Shown: positions 35,717 to 49,480 of the stretch, piece after piece | Layout: every line of letters begins with the position of its first letter | How positions within the stretch are numbered: position 1 is the first letter of the stretch | Assembly (NCBI GenBank): GCA_949825025.1 | Contig: OX463785.1 | Location: 18,167,971-18,231,970 of the forward strand | Direction of reading: 5' to 3' | DNA length: 64,000 nt | From: Siphlonurus alternatus | Taxonomy: Eukaryota > Arthropoda > Insecta > Ephemeroptera > Siphlonuridae | Position numbers and translations under genes: made by a program | The notes under the pieces: model-generated | Databases searched by the model: none | Told to the model about the DNA's origin: nothing | What the model saw: the letters and a program-made list of their open reading frames with translations, nothing else

Positions 35717-37292
35717 CATATATAATTATAGTTTGTGCTGTCCTGGGCTGTATTTAGCTTATCGATATTGATTATAATTTAAAAACGTGTTAATTCAATT
35801 AAATATATTTGCTAATTGAACAAGAAGATATTGATTATAATGTATATTATATAAGAATTGAAATTGTGTCACGTTTTATTCACAGTTGTTCAGTTTAAAA
35901 TGAAGCCTGATAAATGAATGCAAATTATTGCATGAATTTAATTCGATTATTCTTCAGAAAAGAGAAACAATCATTCTTAACTTATCGAAGAGTTATAAAA
36001 ACAAGTTGTTACGATAATTGAAAATGCATCGTAAATTAAAAAAGTTATTTAATAATTTATTTCTTACTATTTATTATATCATCTTAACATTTTCTATGTA
36101 ACTGATACTAATTATGTACTAAAGTGGATTACAGATTAATACAAAAGGATAATGATGTTATTTTATAATGTTTTGATTCATAATGAAATGCTTGAGATAT
36201 ATTAAATTAAGACTATAATTTTAGTAAAATAAAACATAATTCTTATTTCGTACATTTGATTTATTACAAAAAATTAAACAAAACAGCTATGCAAAAAGAA
36301 AAGAACATTACTAAATATTATTTTCGTACACAATAAATTTACAAAATACACTATGATTGAAAAAAAAAATCGCTTCGATCACTTTTACATCACTAATTGG
36401 TTATACAACTCCTAAATTAGACAAATTTATAATTATCAATATAACTAATTTCCTTGGCTTTTCTTCAATTTATGATTTTACAATTAAATTACCACTACAA
36501 CAATACAATGGAAAAATAATACTAAATTTTTATTACTAAATAAAGTTAGTCAAAATTTAAATTACACTTAATATGAATTACGATATTATGAAATAATGTA
36601 AATTATAAACAAATTAATACATTATAAATATATTACCGTAAATTCGGCGTGTACATTGCATTAATTTAATACACTGAAAATTACAATATTTTATTACTGA
36701 AGTATGAAAATCAACATTTTTTATTTATTACCGATTGTTTCTTTGCTATTTTGTAGCCATTCATCCTTAAAAATTCAATTTATTCCATACAACCAAAATA
36801 GCTCAATGATTTAACTTAATAAAATGTCCCAGCAGGGACTTTCATGAATAATATCGAAAAAAGTTCACGAGGGTCAATGACCCATTCAGTGAGATTTTTT
36901 TAAATATATAATTTATTAAGTTAATTAATTTATAATTTGAAAAATAAAATGCAAATTTAATAGTTTTAATAAAACATAGATTGGCCCTTTAAAAAGTTTT
37001 GTTCAAAAAGTAACTATGGATAATAATTTGCTTAATTTTATAACCTTATGAGTCTTATGATATTTACACAGTACAAAATAATGAAAAAGCTAATTTAAAG
37101 ATATTTTTTGCTATTATAATTACTTATAATTACAATGTAAATTTAATTTAGAAATTTCTTCCCCACTTCACTTTAAATACAAAAAATGATAAGAAATGTC
37201 TAATTTTGATAAGTTGCAATGGCATTTAACATTCTCTAATTTTAACTCTTCTTATATTTGACACATGATAAAGTGCAGGTCACAGAAATACG

Positions 37293-40200
37293 CTATGACG
37301 TCACGATGAGAGACAGTGCTGCCACCACAAGGAGGAAGATGGAAACTGTGACACGAGGTCCCGAGTTGTAGAAACCTCCATAGACCTGAAGACCCGCCGT
37401 CTCAATACTGTGCTTGCAATAGTCGCCATCTGAAATAATAGGAGCATTTATTGTGATTATAAATAAATTGTTAATTAATATAGCTAATGTGGGTAACATT
37501 AATTTGTTTGGAAGTCATGATCTATGTACAATTTTCTCGTCAATAGTTCTACCAGGTACTCATACATAAGATTATTTCATTGTCCTAGAATTACTAGGAA
37601 ACTCACATTTTTTATCTACGACATCAGACAAAATTCTATCACTATCCTAGTAATACTAAGGGAACTTACGTATCAATTATCCTAGTATAAGGGAACAAAT
37701 TTACAAAACTCACATGACTAAATTCTATCCCCATTCGAATGTAAATAAAAGAACTCTCGTCCTTGTACTAATTATCCTAGTATGACTAAGGGAATCTAGG
37801 TATACCATCTAGTTCACCAGACCGAATTCTATCACCATTCTAACACAACTAAAAGAACACACGCACCATCTATCCTACTATGACTAAGGGAACACACGTA
37901 CCGTAGACCCAGCCGACGAATTCCTGTGTGCGCTGGTTTTCTCTGTGCAGCCAGTCCTCGAGGGGTCTGAAGTACTCCCTGAGGGCCTCAGGGTCCAGTT
38001 TGGACTCTCCCGTCGCCTCGAACAACGCATCCTGCCAGGGTTTGGAGGCGCCAAGTGACATCATGCGTCTAGGACAAAGGTACAGGGAGTTTATGACAAT
38101 GTGATGTCCAACTGCGTGTATATACACAAGTGTCATGAGGCGTGAAAATATTCTCCATAAGCCACCACGTTAGAAAATTTGATATTTTTCTTAGTAAATA
38201 TTAAAGCACGGATTTTACCCCTCCTTTACTTAAGGATATTTTGAAAAAAAAATATGTATATAAAAAAATTTGCTTAAATGCTAAAACAGCAATTTCGAGT
38301 TTTTTTGACAAGCGTTTATGGTAGGAACACTGCAAAATCATCTTGATGTCTTTATTTCTTAGTATAGGTGTCAAATTGTAAATGTAAATTGATGTAAAAT
38401 TAATTAGCTTCGTTCTAAATTTCATTGTTTTAATTTTAGTACGTCTGATATGAATGTAATTAAATTATTTCAAATGAATATGTCAAGGTACTTTTGACTT
38501 CTGGGCGTCACAAACTATAACAAATTACAATTTAATTTTTTATGACAATGTAATCATTATATTTATTTTTTTAAACAAATTACAGAAGAGCATATAATTT
38601 TATCATGATTTTTTTTTCAATTGAATAAATACATGAGTAAATAATAATTATAAAATTAATAATTATTTCATTATTAAATAAAATATGTATATATTTTTTT
38701 ATTTGAAAACATAAAAACAATTCTTAAATTATATATAATAGTAATTTTATTTCATAATTTTAAATGTTTAGTTTTTTTATATTCATGAATTGATAATGTA
38801 TAACAAAAACACATGACTAATAAATTGTTCTATTACAAGCTAAAATTACTAAAACAATTTTTAAACAATAATATCCATGAAGATTAAGTAACTATATAAC
38901 ACCAATTTAGGGAATCCAACATTTCTTCAAATTTCTATTAATATGAATATGCAGTTATGTTTGTCTAGATATTATTATCTTTATTTCATGTAAATATGAT
39001 GGTCGTGTGTGTGATGAGATCGTATGTTTGTCTTGCACAACCTCACATTTAACAAAAATAAGATATTCCATTAAACATTAACAACTCTAGTTAAAAAAAT
39101 TTCGTCTTCAACTCATTCTTTACACGTCTAAATAATCTCATTACGTCTTTTTTCTTCCTCGCTCAAAGTGAGGAAGAAATGGAGGCAATATTTTTAACAT
39201 TTCATAATAAAAAAAAAGAAGACGTAATCTCGTCTTTTTTCTTATGAAATGGTGTTGAATAGGATAAAAATAGAGGCTTCGAGTCAGCTGATTTTGCGGT
39301 GTTCCCACCGTCCCATCCAAACCTATGTAAAAGAAACATGAAATCGCTTTTTTTGGCATTTAAGAAATTTTTTAGAGGAAAATAAGTTCTTGATTCATTA
39401 TCAGAAGACCTCTAAATGGGGGGTAGGAGAAGTTTTCAAATTAATAGCTTTAATAGTTAGTGAGAAAAAATTCAAATTTTGTAACATGGAGGCTTATGGA
39501 GAAAATTTTTCCGCCGGGGAACATTTGAAGCCTCTATACGAGGAGGGACGTTAAAAGTTAATAAAATATTAAAATTATTTGAACTGGGGAACTTACTTGA
39601 GCATGTCCCCTGCCTTGTGGCTGCGGCTGATGTCACATTTGTGCAGCGGTTTGAGGTGAGGGTTGTGAGGGTCGTATAGGCCCGCCTTGGTGCACATCGC
39701 GCGGTGCAGTTGGTACTGGAGAACACTGCCCACGAAGTATCTGAAAAGGATACCGTACATTTGAAAACAAGTGCATCAGGTCACAATGTTTATTATCAAA
39801 CTGTATAAATAGTTATGGTATAAATTGTATAATTACATTTGATCAGTTAGCCGCGATACTGAAAATTATATCATGATAGTAAAATTAAGTAAGAATTGTA
39901 AATATTAAAAAATATATATTTAATTAATGTAAGTTAGCAATTTTATTACAAAATTTGTGCAGATTTATAATATACTGTATATTTAGTCACAGAAAAGTGT
40001 GTGTGTGAGAGAGAGACAGAGAGAGAAAATAAAATTTCGTATTATTACACATAAAATCTTATAAAATTAAAATTGAGTTTAAAAAATTTATTTCGCTTGC
40101 TATACAATATAAATAAAAAATTAATAAATATTGTAAACAATATTATTTACAAGCGAGGACTTATCTCTAAAGCCTGTATAACCACGATACAATTTTGCAT

Positions 40201-43200
40201 ACAATTTTTCTAAATACAAGAAAATTTCTTTCAATTTAAACAAATTTAAAGCCGGCCCGGTATTTTTTAACAGATCAGTAGGGTCCTGTGCAACAAGGTT
40301 GACAACATACCTGATGTAGGGTATGTTGGCAGGTACGTGGTACTTCGCCCCAGGGTCGAAGTCGATCTCCGAACGAAGCAGAGGTGGCTTCACCCCCGAG
40401 TACTTTTCTCTGCACAGACCAGAACGTACATTTTATAGTTGGGGGAAATAAGCAATGACTTCAATTTAATATTTGTATTCATCTTTAAACAAGACATGTA
40501 ACAATTATTATACATACAAGAAAAAAATCACACATATTTTAAAAAAATTAGAAGAATGTGTTACATAAACAAACACTACACGCTTAAATTCTATATTAAA
40601 AACATTATATTGCAAGTCAATACTAGTATTTTAATTTTTTATAGTTCATTCATAATTTCAAGTTCAAAGGTATGGAAACGTCACAGATGTCGAAATTTAT
40701 TTTTGAATAACAATAGATTTTCTTACTCTCAATAAATTAATAATTTTTGTATTAATTATATTTATTAGCGTTAAGTATTAATATTTTTTATAATAAATAC
40801 AAGTTTGTTTAAAATTAAATTTACAACAATTGTGATAACCAAAAAATTATACAATTTTTTTAAAAATGAAATTAAAAATACAATATTTTTAATACAATTT
40901 TTTTTTAACTTTTAACAACTTAATTATTTTACTATAATATAGTTTAAAAAATGAAAGGTTACCACCGGAGTAATCGGCTGCGCAAGGTTTCTGGACTTAC
41001 TGAAATAAAATAAATAAAAAAATAAAATAAATAAAATATTTTTTTTAATTAAATATTTTTTTTAATTAAATATTTTTTTTTAATAAATTAATTATTCTAA
41101 ACAATATTCTTTTGTAACTTGGAAGCATAAACTCCCTATCTGTCTCAATGTACAGTACGCCGCAGCGAAAGTGGCTTCCTCAACAATGCACTTTGCATTG
41201 CTGAGGAATCAACTTTCGCTGCGACGTACTATACACCAATAATGTGCACCACTAATGTATTAACTAAATGATAATCTCACCTGAGTCTCCACCAGTGACA
41301 GTTGTACCTCTCCTTGCCGATGGGCCCCGCACCAAACACGTCCCATCTCCAGCGGTCCACGGCCAGGGAGAAGGCCATGAAGGGCAGCTTGTCGAGTGCT
41401 TGGGAGAACAGGAAGTTTGTGTCGTGTGCCAGGTGATCCACGGAGCGGGTCAGAAGGCCGAGGGACTGGAGGTGTTCTGGCGTGGACACAGAGAGACCGA
41501 TGGCGTCTCCTACTGCCTCGTGGAACCCTGGAGAAGACAACTAGGGTCAGGTTGGGGTCTATACACATTACATATAATTTTTCATTTTTTTTATTCAACA
41601 ACAATTAATTTGTTATTTCTATTTACTAATTACTATGTCTGAAAACTAGAACCTTTTGAAACCCTAACTTGAGCGTTCTGCGGGCTCATCAGAAACAATT
41701 TTGCGGCCACGGCCTTGCAATCCATCCCAGCATTTGAATGACTGAGGGAAACGTGGAAACTTGAGTCAGGATCGACGTTACAGCGTTTGTCAATGGTTAA
41801 AAGCCAGAGGAACCATATTTTACATTAATTTAGCTGAGTGATGATGGAAAAGTTGCATACTTATAAGGCGCTTATGATAGAAAATCACTACTTATTGATA
41901 TTTTTTGAACTATTTAACTAAAATTGCTAAATATATTATTACTACAACTCAATCGGTGTCTATTTCTCCGTCTTACCTGGATTTGCTCCGTCTCTGAACA
42001 CCTTTGGCTGGTGTTTGTAGTGCATGAAGTACTGCACGTGCGCCATCTCGTGGTGCGCCGTGATCAGGTCCTTCATGTTCACTTGCGCGCACATCTTGAT
42101 CCTGTGGAAAACAGAAGGTAATTGTGAGTCAATTGAAAATGTTTCTGATAGAATGGAGTACCGACCACAACTTTTTTTATTGCAGAAATGAATAGAAGGT
42201 GCAAAAATATGCTACTCTGAATTTTATCAGATTTTTCTGAGACCAGGAAGTATTTTTAAAAAATTATTGAAAGTCCATTTTGATGACATCACGAGGCGCC
42301 TCTCCTTAAAAAAAGGATAGGACATTAACGCCCGTGACGTCATAAAACGGACTTTCAATAATTTTTTAAAAATAGTTCCCGGTCTCAGAAATATCTGAAA
42401 AAATTCAGAGTAGCATATTTTTGCACCCTCTATCCATTTCTGCAATAAAAAAAATTGTGGTCGGTACTCCATTTAAATCTCGTATCGCAATCTTATGGGC
42501 TTGCATGCAATATAAATGATAATTTGACAATAATCTTGGCATCCCGATCATACTAGTGATTGAAACTGTTACGTAGGCTTACAATATGTATAACCATTAT
42601 TAATAGCATGGCTAGTAATTAATTTTTAATATTATTAATAAATCTGTCAAAAGTTTATTAAAATGCAATTTTAATTTTTTTAAATAAATAAATATCACCA
42701 TAAAAATATTACAAAAAACATAACAAAATTCCATATAAAGCTGATAGAAGCTTTATTACAAAAATTATATTCTACTTTGAAACCCCGAACCTTCCGAAAC
42801 TTTTAAGAGTTATTTCCGAATAATAGGTTAATTTTTCTTCCTTTTTAGGTCTTTTCGTTAGCCCTACATTGTTTACACTCTGTATAGTTACTCTATTTAG
42901 ACATAAAAGCAAAAGGTCTGTTCGTAAACCATGTCCAGTGTACAATTTCTACACCCAATCAATCTTATACACTTTGACATAAGGCCGATTGGGTGCAGAA
43001 ATTATACACTGCAATGTATGTACATGGTTTTACGAACAGACCAATTGGGAAGACTTTCAGCCAATCAGGACATTCCAAATTCCAACACCTGTAGTCAGGA
43101 CCCACAAATGAGGACCCACCTATAGTCCTTGCCGTTACAAAAGTCCCAGGCGCTAGGTTGGCAGATGACATGTCGATCTGGAAGTTCCTGGAAGACGGAC

Positions 43201-46200
43201 TTAGCCCAGAATTCAGGGGGCATGGCGCTCATGTTGAGACCGACGAAGAATTGTTCAGCCAGCTTGAACAGCGTGATCGGAGCGTAGCCCTGAGGGAGAG
43301 GGGGTGTTAGAACGGAACTTTGGGGAAGAGACCTGTAGATATATATAGGTGTACTAGATAGCTCGGCATCAAAAAATAATTGTTATTTATTTACTGTTTT
43401 ATAATTTCCAAAAAGTTGTAGTGATTTTTTCAATTACAATATTTATGGTTTTTGAATTTTAGGACAAAAATTATAATTGTTTAAATATGGTAAGAATTTT
43501 GACTTCTTCATTTAAATCAATGGATTTAATATAATTTAATTAATTTAAAAACTCCCTAGAAAAAAATTGTGTCCCAAAATTAAATAATCTAGGAGAACAC
43601 AAAAATCTCATGTTTTAAGTAAATTTCAGAAGCCTGTGAGTTTTCAGTGTATACCATGATGTATTAAATTTCCTTGTATACAGAAAGTTTGACACCAAAA
43701 AAAACTAAGCATTGTTGAAGAAAGTACGCTGCAGTACAGTCAAATTAATTTAATATTCCCACCGGAAGTAGTCGCAAGTGAGTGGTTTCTGGTCTTCCTA
43801 TTTGTTTTGAAAATTTGACGACAGCTAGGTTTGTAAGATGATGCAAATTTTTAAGATTCAGTCATGGACAAAACGATCAAAAACCTCTCACTTCCGGCGG
43901 GAATTTTAAATTAATTTAACTGTATTTCCCTGACTCACCTGTGCCTGCATCTCAGGGGTGACGTCGATGAAATGTTTGCCAGGGTACGGGATCGTGATGT
44001 CCAAGATGTTGCCCCAAGATTGACCCCACATGTTGCCTGCATAAAGAGAAAATTGAATTTGTTGCATAATTGATTAAATTGTTTAAAATAATTGTTTTAT
44101 GTTTTATTTAAAATTAAAAATTAGATTTTGTTTTGAATAAAATAAATGATTATTTATTAATTTTAAAAATATATCCTAAAATTTCTATTATAAATTAAAT
44201 AAATATTATTTAATTATTAAGACATGCTAAAATTTAATAAAAAAAATTAAAGTGGCTTTAAATATCATGTTTATAGATCAATTTCGAAGTCAAATATGCT
44301 GTGCTGCCATAATTTCTTTCATGTAATATATTATTATAATTATAATAAATCTGAAGTAAATCAAATTTAAGAACAGTGCTACTACAAACTCTTTTGAAAA
44401 CAGAAGAAGAGTTCTTCACTGACCCAATATATGCGCTGGTATCGGCGCCCTGCGATGAATCTTCTCCGGTCCGTAGTGGTCCCTCAACTTGCGTCTCACG
44501 TACGTGTGTAGTTGTGTGTACAAAGGTTTGATGTGCTCCCAGGCGTCCTCCACGTCAAACCGGAAGGTCGGGGACTCGTACGGGAACATCCAGTATTCAC
44601 CAGTGTCCGAGAAGTCTGCAAACATGGACGTGTTAGGAATGGTCATGTAATTGAACGTGAGTAAACCAACATCACCTTGTAAACACTAGCTGTCTTCACT
44701 TTTTTATTTACTCAAGAAACTTAAGCTAGGTCAGCTAAGATATATAAAATAAATATAGTGACAATTTCTGTGGTATTTATTGTCATTATTATTGATCTAG
44801 GATAAATTAAAATGTCTATATATAGACAATTTCTGTGATATCAAGTATATATACTCATTATTGATCTATAGGATATAAACTACAAAAGTAGATATAATTT
44901 CTGTGGTATCAAGTGTGTATTATTATACTCACTGAGCTATAATAGAGGATATAAAATAAAAATGTAGAGACAATTTCTGCGGTATTTAGTGTACTCACTC
45001 CTGAACTGGGATATAAAATGTAGAGATAATTTCTGTGTTATTTAGTGTACTCACTGCTGAACTGGGATATAAAATGTAGAGATAATTTCTGTGTTATTTA
45101 GTGTACTCACTGCTGAGCTGGGCGGCCTGGTTGCTGACGTGCGCCATCTGCTCAAATAAGTCGCGAACTTTTTGTCCCGTGCGACGCCTCCACTCAAACC
45201 AAACGTACTGAAGTTCGTCCCAATCTCTGCTGCGGGCCATGATCAGCGTCAGTTCTGTGGGACAAAGTTAATTAGAACGTTGTAAAGTTTATACCTCGGA
45301 AATTTTCTTTGGTCATGAGATGACATTCATTATTCTAATAAGTAATAATATTACATCGACGGTTAGTACTATCTTATGGCGAATGAAGAAAATTTTTAAG
45401 GCGAAAAAGTTTTTTAAATTCTATAAAACAAAAGTTTATACAGTCAAAATCCTATCTACTGCTTGCAGTATAGTCGACGCCCCTGAAAAATTACTTCACC
45501 AAAAGATGGCAATGACAATTAATAGTATCACGAGTTATTAGAATAAGAGAAATGTACAGTCGTCACCTCGGAAAATGGTCCTTTGTAGCCTTATTAATCA
45601 CCATGCTCCTTAAGAATAACACAGGTGAGTAACTAGGCTGTTATAAATGGTAAATTTTCCAAGTTGACAAATGTACATAACTACACATTTCCCACACTAC
45701 ACGAAAAAACCTGGATATGACAGCCTATAAATTCTCTAATTTTTATTTCTATTTTCTTTTACCTGGCTCGAGGCGCAGTCCGCACTTGAAAGGGTCGTGG
45801 TGTGCGCAGATTGTCGCTGTGTTGTACACCGCCAGCATGTCGTTGATCAGGTGGTGGTACTGTGGGAACCAGTGACGTCACAGCTTTGTACAGAGCATCT
45901 ACACTCAAATTAATTTGATGTAACCGGAAGTACGAGGTTTCTGTCCTTGCAACTCATATTTGAAATTTAAAATTTTGCAGAAAGGTTGGTTATTAAAGTA
46001 TATTGACTTATTTACAAAATAGCAAAATAGACCAGAAACTTCTCACTTTCGGCTACTTCCGGTGGGAATCTCAAATAAACTTGACTATACAGTTTAACAA
46101 ATATAAGATTACCTACCACTAAATGGAAGGATTCGGGCTAAACTATGATCATGAGAAATCTCAGATTTTGCCAAAAGAGATTTATAAAATACAATTTTAA

Positions 46201-46683
46201 ACTGTCTACTGTATTAATTTTTTTAATAGTTTGCTTGTTTTGCAGCTCAAGTAATAAATTCTACTTGAGATTATGTTTAATATTTGTATTTGTACAATAA
46301 TTATCCGCGTTAGTTTATTAATGGACTGATATCTGAACCTCTTGTATTAATTCGATACCTGAGCAAGAAAAAATGTTAAAAAATAATAGGGCTGTTATTA
46401 AGGGTAAGATAACACGAACAATCGATTGTTGTAGTCCCATGTAAACCTTAGAAACCTCATAATAATTCTGAATTTTTTTTTTAGAGAGAGTTCTTGGCAC
46501 CAAAAAAATATGGAAAAATTTTTAAAACAATCGGACGATCCAATTTTTTAAAATTAATTTCTTAGTTTAGGTCTCCATGGGAAAGCCCTGTACTGAAAAT
46601 TTAGAAAAATAATTTAAAAAAATTGGATCGTCCGATTGTTTCGAAATTTTTTCCACATTTTTTTGGTGCTAAGAACTGTCTCT

Positions 46684-46726
<43 letters not shown>

Positions 46727-49423
46727 GAATTATGAGGTTGCTAAGGTTTACATGTTAATCAAATGGGACTAAAACAATCGATTGTTCGAGTTATCTTACC
46801 CTTAATAGGTCTGCCTTGTGTACCGTACGTTTTACATTCAATATCATTGCGATCCATGAAAGTCATAATAAAATGTAATGTTTTATCAAAAATACTTTTT
46901 ATTATTTCCAGAAACATTTTTCAATTACCATACCGTGGAGGAATTTAATTGTGTAAATGAAGTTAATAAATACATCTTCTTTAGTTATAATTATGATTAT
47001 TTTTCATATACATCAATTAAATCATTAAAAAGTGTATGGGTCACGTAAACCTAAATTACATTGAAATTTGTTTTCTCAAATTAAGCAATTCATGTAAAGT
47101 TTGCATATATTATATACCATATATAATAATTTACATTTTATTAATTCAAATCTATTACATTCATGGCAATTTCATCTTTTGGTTTCCATTTATTTTTAAA
47201 TTATATAATTACTATAAAATTTTAATATTTAAACATAACTAATATTTTTTATTCATTAAAAATGTTAATAATAAAATAATATAAAAATATAATGGACATA
47301 TAATATTTTGGCGGGAAATGAAAAGGAAATCTACCATAAATTTACAATGCTTTGGAAAAAATAAGGGTCCATAATTTATTCTCGTTATGAATATTATAAA
47401 ATATTAATTGTGTGTAAAGGAGTTTAATACTTATTATTCAATCAATAAATATTAAGTGTCAGTTATGTATGAAATTTTAAACTTTATAGTTATACATTTC
47501 AGAAATTATTTGAAACGAAAATATGAAATTATTATGATTTATTTTAAAATTAATTAATACATATTTAAATAGTTTTTTACAGATAAATACGAACTTTTAC
47601 ATATAATGCTAATTCATGAAAAAATAAATTTCAATTAAATTCTACGTAGGTATTGTTTTGCTTCATTTTTTGAAATGATTTATTTTATATATGATTAAAA
47701 ATTATAATAAGTTATAATTAGTTTCAATTAAAGTTCACCTGGAAATATTAAAATAAAAAAGTTTGGATTTAAAATGTATAATAAGATGAAATTTGTTTTT
47801 TCATCAAATATTAATTGATTTCTGGTTTATATCAAAAGATAACTTCTCGCACAAACATGACATGTATTTCATGACCTTTGCGAAATAACGGATAACCTGC
47901 ATGATTTTTTTTTAATTATTACACATTTGATTTGACCATCTCGAGTTATGTAACATTTCCTTATACAAATTCTATCAAAGGCCATTGATGCAAGAATTTG
48001 CAAGAAAAAAGTTTTTTAAAAGCTTTTTTAATGGTTCTTACCCTTAAAGCACCCTTGTACTGCAATAAATTCGCTAACAATAAAATAATAAACTCGCAAG
48101 TACGATAGAAAAGTGAATATTCTTTGTCTATTCATATAATTAAGAGCGTCTTTTACTTTGAATTTATAATAAATTATTTATTGAACACAAAGACAGTGTA
48201 CAGAACAGATTATAAAATATAATAATACCCTAAAAAAATATATATGATTACTTTGAATTTAAGCGTGCTAGAAGATAAAAAAAAATATAAGAAAAATATG
48301 ATAGGGAGTTCACACTGCAGTAAAAATTTCATGCAGGCTCTGTTAAAAATTTCTTCGCAATCTCCCGCACTCACTCTGTCCAGAAGTTCTGGCGCGAGGG
48401 CTGCCGGACCGACTGCAGCGAGGTACTTGAGTTCTCGTCTGAACTTGGCGTCCCTCACGTGGTTCACCGGAAGTTTGTTGATGACCTCCCACACCGCGCG
48501 TTGGAACCGCGAGTACTCCAGTTGTTCTTGGAGCTGAAACATCGAGGTACACCTGTGACACTAGAACTTTGGTACACATGAAACAATAGAAAGTAGACCC
48601 TCCAGTTTGTTGATGATCTCGCGAGTACTCAAAATAGTCCAAATACCTTTGACCCTAGAATTTTGTTCTTACACATCTGGACATATATATATGAATATGA
48701 ATTTTCTATATTTAATTCAATTTATTTAATTACTGGCTGCACAAATACAATATGGATCACACGTCATTTTACATAATAATAAAACACTTATGAATCACAT
48801 ATTTCAGAAGATTCGCAAGTGCTGGTACCATCCTGAATTGGTATCCATTATGAAAGATACCTAATCTGTACAAATACTGACATATATGAAATGCCCTTTG
48901 ACTTATCATCATGTATCAGTACAATTTATATACTGACATATGTTCCTTGACCTTGTGGAGAGCGAGCTACTTGAGGTATCTTATGGTACCAGGCACTTCT
49001 GAATCCCGGGCCCCCACGCCAGTCCAGATTGGTAACATTTAGTGGAGATCCGTGTAAAGCGTGAACCGGAGGGAGGCTGGAAAGGGAGTTGGCTATGATC
49101 GGCCCAAGCCGGTTGTGGTTGGCAAGCCAGCATTGGCTTATCTGTAAGTACCTTCTGCAATGCATATTGACAGATGTAAGAGCTTTCAGATCGTCTAAGC
49201 CTCTAGAAAGAACAGGTGAGAGCACGAGCTCGTAAATGCAACCTAGGTGCATGGAATCTGCAGTTATATACTGTAGATCGATCTGTATTGGATTTTTTAA
49301 GTATTTTAAAACTTACTTGAATTGAATATATTAAAATGAACGATTCGTGATTAATTGTGCATTTAAAAAGATTGTATTTACTTTCAGCGCAATATAAATC
49401 TGCAATGTGACGTATCTAATTCT

Positions 49424-49480
<57 letters not shown>

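Noticed and set aside
35533..35757. 74-codon frame with a Tyr-Ile repeat
   Set aside because: Translation of the (TA)n microsatellite.
41396..41642. Plus-strand frames over ACE exon 9
   Set aside because: Shadows of the coding exon on the other strand.
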